Positions 60,600 to 64,000 of a DNA stretch of 64,000 nucleotides are shown in pieces. Where the stretch lies: positions 351,621 to 415,620 of the forward strand of contig NZ_RCUX01000001.1 in assembly GCF_003667565.1 (NCBI RefSeq), written 5' to 3'. Position 1 is the stretch's first letter; the number at the start of each line of letters is the position of its first letter. The notes beneath the pieces are model-generated. The model saw only the letters and a list, made by a program, of their open reading frames with translations. It was not told the DNA's origin and did not search any database. Both the position numbers and the translations under genes were made by a program. This DNA comes from Mycetocola tolaasinivorans (GTDB lineage Bacteria; Actinomycetota; Actinomycetes; Actinomycetales; Microbacteriaceae).

Positions 60600-62270
60600 A
60601 TGAGTGAGAACGTTTCCCGTCCCCAGACCCCGATTGATCAGATTGCCGAGGCGTGGGTCGACACCCTGGTGTCGCTCAGCCCGATGACCGGAACCTATAT
60701 TGGCCGCACCGAGGCCAATGAGTTTGTGGGTGACTATTCGCCCGCGGGCCTCGCCGCCTACCGTGCCGCCGCCGCCGCCGTGATCGCGCAGCTGGACGCG
60801 GCCGAGCCCGTCGACGCGGTTGACCACGTCACCCTGGCCGACCTCCGCGGTTCCCTGCAGCTCGACATCGAGATTCACGATGCCGACCTGCCGCTGCGCG
60901 ACCTCAACGTCATCGCCTCGCCGCCGCAGGAGATCCGCGACGCCTTCGACCTGGTGCCCACCGAAACCGCCGAGGACTGGGCCATCATCGCCCGCCGCCT
61001 GGCGCGCGTGCCCGCGGCCCTCGCCGGCTATACCGAAACCCTGCGTCTCGGTATCGAGAAGGGAATCACCCCGGCCAAGCGCCAGGTGATCGAGGTTGCC
61101 GAGCAGTCCGACCGCAACGGCGCAACCGACGGCTTCTTCCCGTCCTACATTTCTGCGGCTGGCGAGGCCGGAGCGGGTGTGCGTGCCGAGCTGGAGGCAG
61201 GTGCCGAGGCCGCGGCCGCCGCCTACCGTGACCTCGCCACGTTCCTGCGCGACGAGCTCGCGCCCGTCGCCACCGAGGTGGACGGCGTGGGCCGCGAGGC
61301 CTACGCGCTGTTCTCGCGTCGCTTCCTCGGTGCCGAGATCGACCTCGATGAGACCTATGAGTGGGGCATTCAGGAGCTCGCGCGCATGGTTGCCGAGCAG
61401 GAGACCATCGCCCAGGAAATTCTGCCCGGTGCCACCGTGCAGGAGGCCATCGCCCACCTCGAGCAGGACCCGAGCATGAAACTGCACGGCGTGGACGCCC
61501 TGCAGAAGTGGATGCAGGAGACCAGCGACCGCGCGGTTGCCGAGCTCGGCGCCACCCAGTTCGACATCCCGGAGGAGATCCGCACCCTTGAGTGCATGAT
61601 CGCCCCCACCCAGGAGGGTGGCATCTACTACACCGGCCCCACCGACGACTTCTCGCGTCCCGGCCGCATGTGGTGGTCGGTTCCCCAGGGCGTCACCGAG
61701 TTTGACACCTGGCGCGAGCTCACCACGGTCTACCACGAGGGTGTGCCCGGGCACCACCTGCAGATCGGTCAGGCCGTGTACAACCGCGACCAGCTGAACG
61801 CCTGGCGTCGCCTGCTGGCCGGCACCTCCGGCCACGCCGAGGGCTGGGCTCTCTACGCTGAGCGCCTGATGGATGACCTCGGCTACCTGAGCACCCCCGC
61901 CGATCGCCTCGGCATGCTCGACGGACAGCGCATGCGCGCCGCACGCGTCGTGCTCGACATCGGCGTGCACCTCGGAAAGCAGCGTCCCGACGGCCAGGGT
62001 GTCTGGACCGCCGAGTACGCGTTCGAGTTCCTCGCCCAGCACGTCAACATGAACGACGGTTTCGTGCGCTTCGAGGTCAACCGCTACCTCGGCTGGCCGG
62101 GACAGGCCCCCTCCTATAAGGTGGGCCAGCGCATCTGGGAGCAGTTGCGCGATGACTACCGTGCCCAGGCGGGGGAGTCGTTCGACATTCGAGACTTCCA
62201 CCGCGAGGCCCTCGGCCTCGGTGGCGTTGGTCTCGACACCCTCCGCGACGCCCTGCGCGCGGCCGAATAG
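60600..62270 (+). CDS. DUF885 zinc metallopeptidase-like protein
   Basis: A 556-aa protein of the DUF885 family, distant from M3/M32-like gluzincins. The zinc-binding HEGVPGHH lies at about 379-386, and GHAEGWALYAERL follows with the third-ligand glutamate. It is mostly helical with no signal peptide, so cytosolic. Substrates of the family are not established; peptide hydrolysis is inferred from the HExxH-like motif. ATG 60600 is leaderless. The last base of its stop is shared with the next gene's GTG. Confidence 0.85.
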   Translation: MSENVSRPQTPIDQIAEAWVDTLVSLSPMTGTYIGRTEANEFVGDYSPAGLAAYRAAAAAVIAQLDAAEPVDAVDHVTLADLRGSLQLDIEIHDADLPLRDLNVIASPPQEIRDAFDLVPTETAEDWAIIARRLARVPAALAGYTETLRLGIEKGITPAKRQVIEVAEQSDRNGATDGFFPSYISAAGEAGAGVRAELEAGAEAAAAAYRDLATFLRDELAPVATEVDGVGREAYALFSRRFLGAEIDLDETYEWGIQELARMVAEQETIAQEILPGATVQEAIAHLEQDPSMKLHGVDALQKWMQETSDRAVAELGATQFDIPEEIRTLECMIAPTQEGGIYYTGPTDDFSRPGRMWWSVPQGVTEFDTWRELTTVYHEGVPGHHLQIGQAVYNRDQLNAWRRLLAGTSGHAEGWALYAERLMDDLGYLSTPADRLGMLDGQRMRAARVVLDIGVHLGKQRPDGQGVWTAEYAFEFLAQHVNMNDGFVRFEVNRYLGWPGQAPSYKVGQRIWEQLRDDYRAQAGESFDIRDFHREALGLGGVGLDTLRDALRAAE

Positions 62271-63256
62271 TGGGCGGCGAGGTGTCGCCCCTCGGGCACG
62301 TTGTCCTTGCGGGGGCCTCGGGCTTTATCGGCGAGCACCTCGAAACCTACTACCGCGGGCTCGGGGCCCGAGTGAGCCGAATCGGCCGCTCGGGACCCGA
62401 TGCCCGCTGGGGTGACCGCGCGGGAATCGCGGCACTCCTGGAGGGCGCGGATCTCCTCATCAATATGGCGGGCAAGAGTGTGAACTGCCGCTATCACGAG
62501 GCGAACCGCGCCGAGATCCTGCGCTCGCGGGTGGAAACCACCCGCGAGCTGCGCGAGATCATGGCGGGCCTGGTGAATCCGCCGCCGGTTTGGATGAACG
62601 CGTCCACCGCGACGATCTACCGCGATGCCCGCGATCGCCCGATGACCGAGTCCGCGGGCGAAATTGGCCGCGGCTTCTCCGTGTCTATCGCGACGGCCTG
62701 GGAGGATGAGTTCTTCGCCGGCGAGCTGCCGGGTGTGCGCCGAGTCGCACTGCGCATGGCGATCGTCCTGGGCGACCGCGGTGCGCTGGTTCCGCTCACC
62801 CGCCTCGCCCGATTCGGGCTCGGTGGCCCGCAGATTGATGGCCACTGGCCGGCGACCCGCACCCGTCGCGAGACCGGGGTCCACCACGGGTTTGGTGGGG
62901 GAGGCGGCGGCCAGAAGATGAGCTGGATCCACATTGACGACGTGGTGTCCGCGATCGAGTTCATCCGTGCTCGACCGAGCCTTGCCGGGGCGATCAACCT
63001 CTCCGCCCCCGGTGCCGTCACCAATGCCGAGTTCATGCGCGAACTCCGCGCGAGTGTGGGCGTGCCCATCGGACTACCCGCGTTCCGCTGGATGCTGGAG
63101 CCCGCGATGGCGGTGCTGCGCACCGAGCCGGAGATGGTCCTCAAGAGCCGATGGGTGTATCCGGAAGCCCTCGAAAACGCGGGATTCGCCTTCGGATATC
63201 CGACACTTCCCTCGGCGCTCCGACAGATCGCGACATACCGCGTGATGTCGGCTTGA
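62270..63256 (+). CDS. TIGR01777/DUF1731 epimerase-like SDR protein
   Basis: Extended short-chain dehydrogenase/reductase of unknown substrate, 328 aa. It has the nucleotide-binding GASGFIGEHL, NMAGKSVNCRY (typical of the YfcH/SulA-like family), SRVETTRELRE, NASTATIY, MSWIHIDDVV, and a C-terminal DUF1731 region with LPAFRWMLEP. The Tyr-x-x-x-Lys catalytic pair is not in the usual form, as in this family. GTG 62270 overlaps the upstream stop; GTG 62282 is an alternative. Confidence 0.85.
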   Translation: MGGEVSPLGHVVLAGASGFIGEHLETYYRGLGARVSRIGRSGPDARWGDRAGIAALLEGADLLINMAGKSVNCRYHEANRAEILRSRVETTRELREIMAGLVNPPPVWMNASTATIYRDARDRPMTESAGEIGRGFSVSIATAWEDEFFAGELPGVRRVALRMAIVLGDRGALVPLTRLARFGLGGPQIDGHWPATRTRRETGVHHGFGGGGGGQKMSWIHIDDVVSAIEFIRARPSLAGAINLSAPGAVTNAEFMRELRASVGVPIGLPAFRWMLEPAMAVLRTEPEMVLKSRWVYPEALENAGFAFGYPTLPSALRQIATYRVMSA

Positions 63257-63282
63257 AGTCGGGCGAGTCGCCGGGATAGGAT
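63253..63282 (+). promoter_or_regulatory. Probable rpsA promoter
   Basis: TTGAAG (63253-63258) and TAGGAT (63277-63282) are 18 nt apart, about 118 nt before the rpsA start. This leaves a long untranslated leader that could hold autoregulatory structure. Confidence 0.5.
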
Positions 63283-63399
63283 AGAGCGTCACGCCCGTGA
63301 CAAATCTATCCGTTCTGCCGTGATGATCACACCGTGTCGCCAACCAGGCGATCCGGCCACCACGGCCCGAAACCCTGTCCATTCTGGAGCAACCACTAA

Positions 63400-64000
63400 A
63401 TGACAAGCGAAACGACCGCCAAGAACCTCAAGCAGGTCGCGATCAACGACATCGGCACTGCCGAGGACTTCCTGGCCGCGGTCGAGAAGACTCTGAAGTT
63501 CTTCAACGATGGTGACCTCATCGAGGGTACCGTTGTGAAGATCGACCGCGACGAGGTCCTCCTCGACGTCGGTTACAAGACCGAGGGTGTAATCCCCTCG
63601 CGTGAACTTTCCATCAAGCACGACGTAGACCCGAGCGAGGTCGTCAACGTCGGCGACTCGGTCGAGGCCCTCGTTCTCCAGAAGGAGGACAAGGAAGGTC
63701 GTCTGATCCTGTCGAAGAAGCGCGCACAGTACGAGCGCGCATGGGGCGACGTGGAGAAGATCAAGGACACCGATGGCGTCGTGACCGGTTCGGTCATCGA
63801 GGTTGTCAAGGGTGGTCTGATCGTAGACATCGGCCTGCGCGGCTTCCTGCCCGCATCGCTGATCGAGCTGCGCCGCGTCCGCGACCTGACCCCGTACCTG
63901 GGCCAGGAGATCGAGGCCAAGATCCTCGAGCTCGACAAGAACCGCAACAACGTTGTGCTTTCGCGTCGCGCCCTGCTGGAGCAGACTCAGTCCGAGTCGC
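63400..64000 (+). CDS. rpsA: 30S ribosomal protein S1 (3' end outside window)
   Basis: Binds mRNA and promotes its loading on the 30S subunit. The first 200 codons are present. ATG 63400 begins MTSETTAKNLKQVAINDIG; the first S1 OB-fold repeat starts about residue 47 (GDLIEGTVVKIDRDEVLLDVGYK) and the second about residue 132 (GSVIEVVKGGLIVDIG). GGAG lies about 12 nt upstream. Actinobacterial S1 is about 480 aa with four repeats, so more than half lies outside. Confidence 0.96.
   Translation, partial: MTSETTAKNLKQVAINDIGTAEDFLAAVEKTLKFFNDGDLIEGTVVKIDRDEVLLDVGYKTEGVIPSRELSIKHDVDPSEVVNVGDSVEALVLQKEDKEGRLILSKKRAQYERAWGDVEKIKDTDGVVTGSVIEVVKGGLIVDIGLRGFLPASLIELRRVRDLTPYLGQEIEAKILELDKNRNNVVLSRRALLEQTQSES

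Noticed and set aside
60516..62201. 561-codon minus-strand frame opposite the DUF885 gene
   Set aside because: Shadow of the metallopeptidase-like gene, which has HEGVPGHH.
1..64000. CRISPR arrays, insertion sequences or prophage
   Set aside because: No regularly spaced repeats, transposase, integrase or phage structural motifs were seen on either strand.

Overview
The window is one contiguous stretch of a high-G+C actinobacterial chromosome, most likely Micrococcales and probably Microbacteriaceae. The evidence is a complete division and cell-wall (dcw) cluster with actinobacterial SepF, YggT and DivIVA/Wag31, an actinobacterial cytochrome bcc-aa3 operon set including a CtaF-type subunit, a PdtaR-like ANTAR regulator next to polA, DUF3040 and DUF3043 proteins, a Rv2175c-like DNA-binding protein beside a PASTA kinase, and many genes whose -10 box sits 6-10 nt before the start codon (leaderless mRNAs). 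It is almost all core genome: I see no insertion sequence, integrase, prophage or CRISPR array.

Layout. 1-9.7 kb: long-chain acyl-CoA ligase (cut by the window edge), ROK glucokinase, PlsC-type acyltransferase, class II DAHP synthase, a frame-broken unknown gene, PASTA Ser/Thr kinase, Rv2175c-like protein, polyprenyl diphosphate synthase and a DUF3040 membrane protein. This order resembles the Mycobacterium tuberculosis Rv2173-Rv2178c neighbourhood. 9.8-13.4 kb: the most accessory-looking part. Two tandem small paralogues run on the plus strand. Opposite them is a compact three-gene operon: an acyl-CoA-dehydrogenase-like protein, a PIG-L deacetylase/methyltransferase fusion, and a GT2 glycosyltransferase. 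It looks like an uncharacterised glycan or metabolite modification system, inserted between DUF3040 and mraZ. 13.4-31.5 kb: the dcw cluster mraZ-rsmH-ftsL-ftsI-murF-mraY-murD-ftsW-murG-murC-ftsQ-ftsZ-yggS-sepF-yggT-divIVA-lspA, followed by rluD. A run of 10-bp AAAGTGG-type repeats before mraZ looks like the MraZ operator. murE is not in the cluster. 32.4-42.6 kb: dnaE, an unknown four-helix membrane protein, hisD, nrdR, pyrD, a DUF3043 protein, an M20 dipeptidase and an A-type Fe-S carrier.

42.8-51.6 kb: the respiratory supercomplex genes, ctaC-ctaD-ctaF on plus and ctaE-qcrC-qcrA-qcrB on minus. They converge on a decaying ABC exporter: an ATPase missing its N-terminus plus a permease broken by at least two frameshifts. 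A TTAGGT/ACCTAA palindrome between ctaE and trpD resembles a DtxR-family site. 51.7-55.4 kb: trpD, then the PTS-dependent dihydroxyacetone kinase dhaK-dhaL-dhaM, with DhaM fused to HPr. 55.5-64 kb: a PLDc_N/SHOCT membrane protein, tRNA-Leu(CAA), a PdtaR-like regulator, a hotdog thioesterase, a 51-aa membrane protein, polA, a DUF885 metallopeptidase, a TIGR01777-type SDR, and the start of rpsA.

Functionally, most of the window supports envelope growth and division (lipid II synthesis, septum assembly, PASTA kinase, isoprenoid supply, phospholipid synthesis), aerobic respiration, and basic amino-acid, nucleotide and DNA metabolism. Identifications rest on motifs and gene order read by eye; no database search was run.
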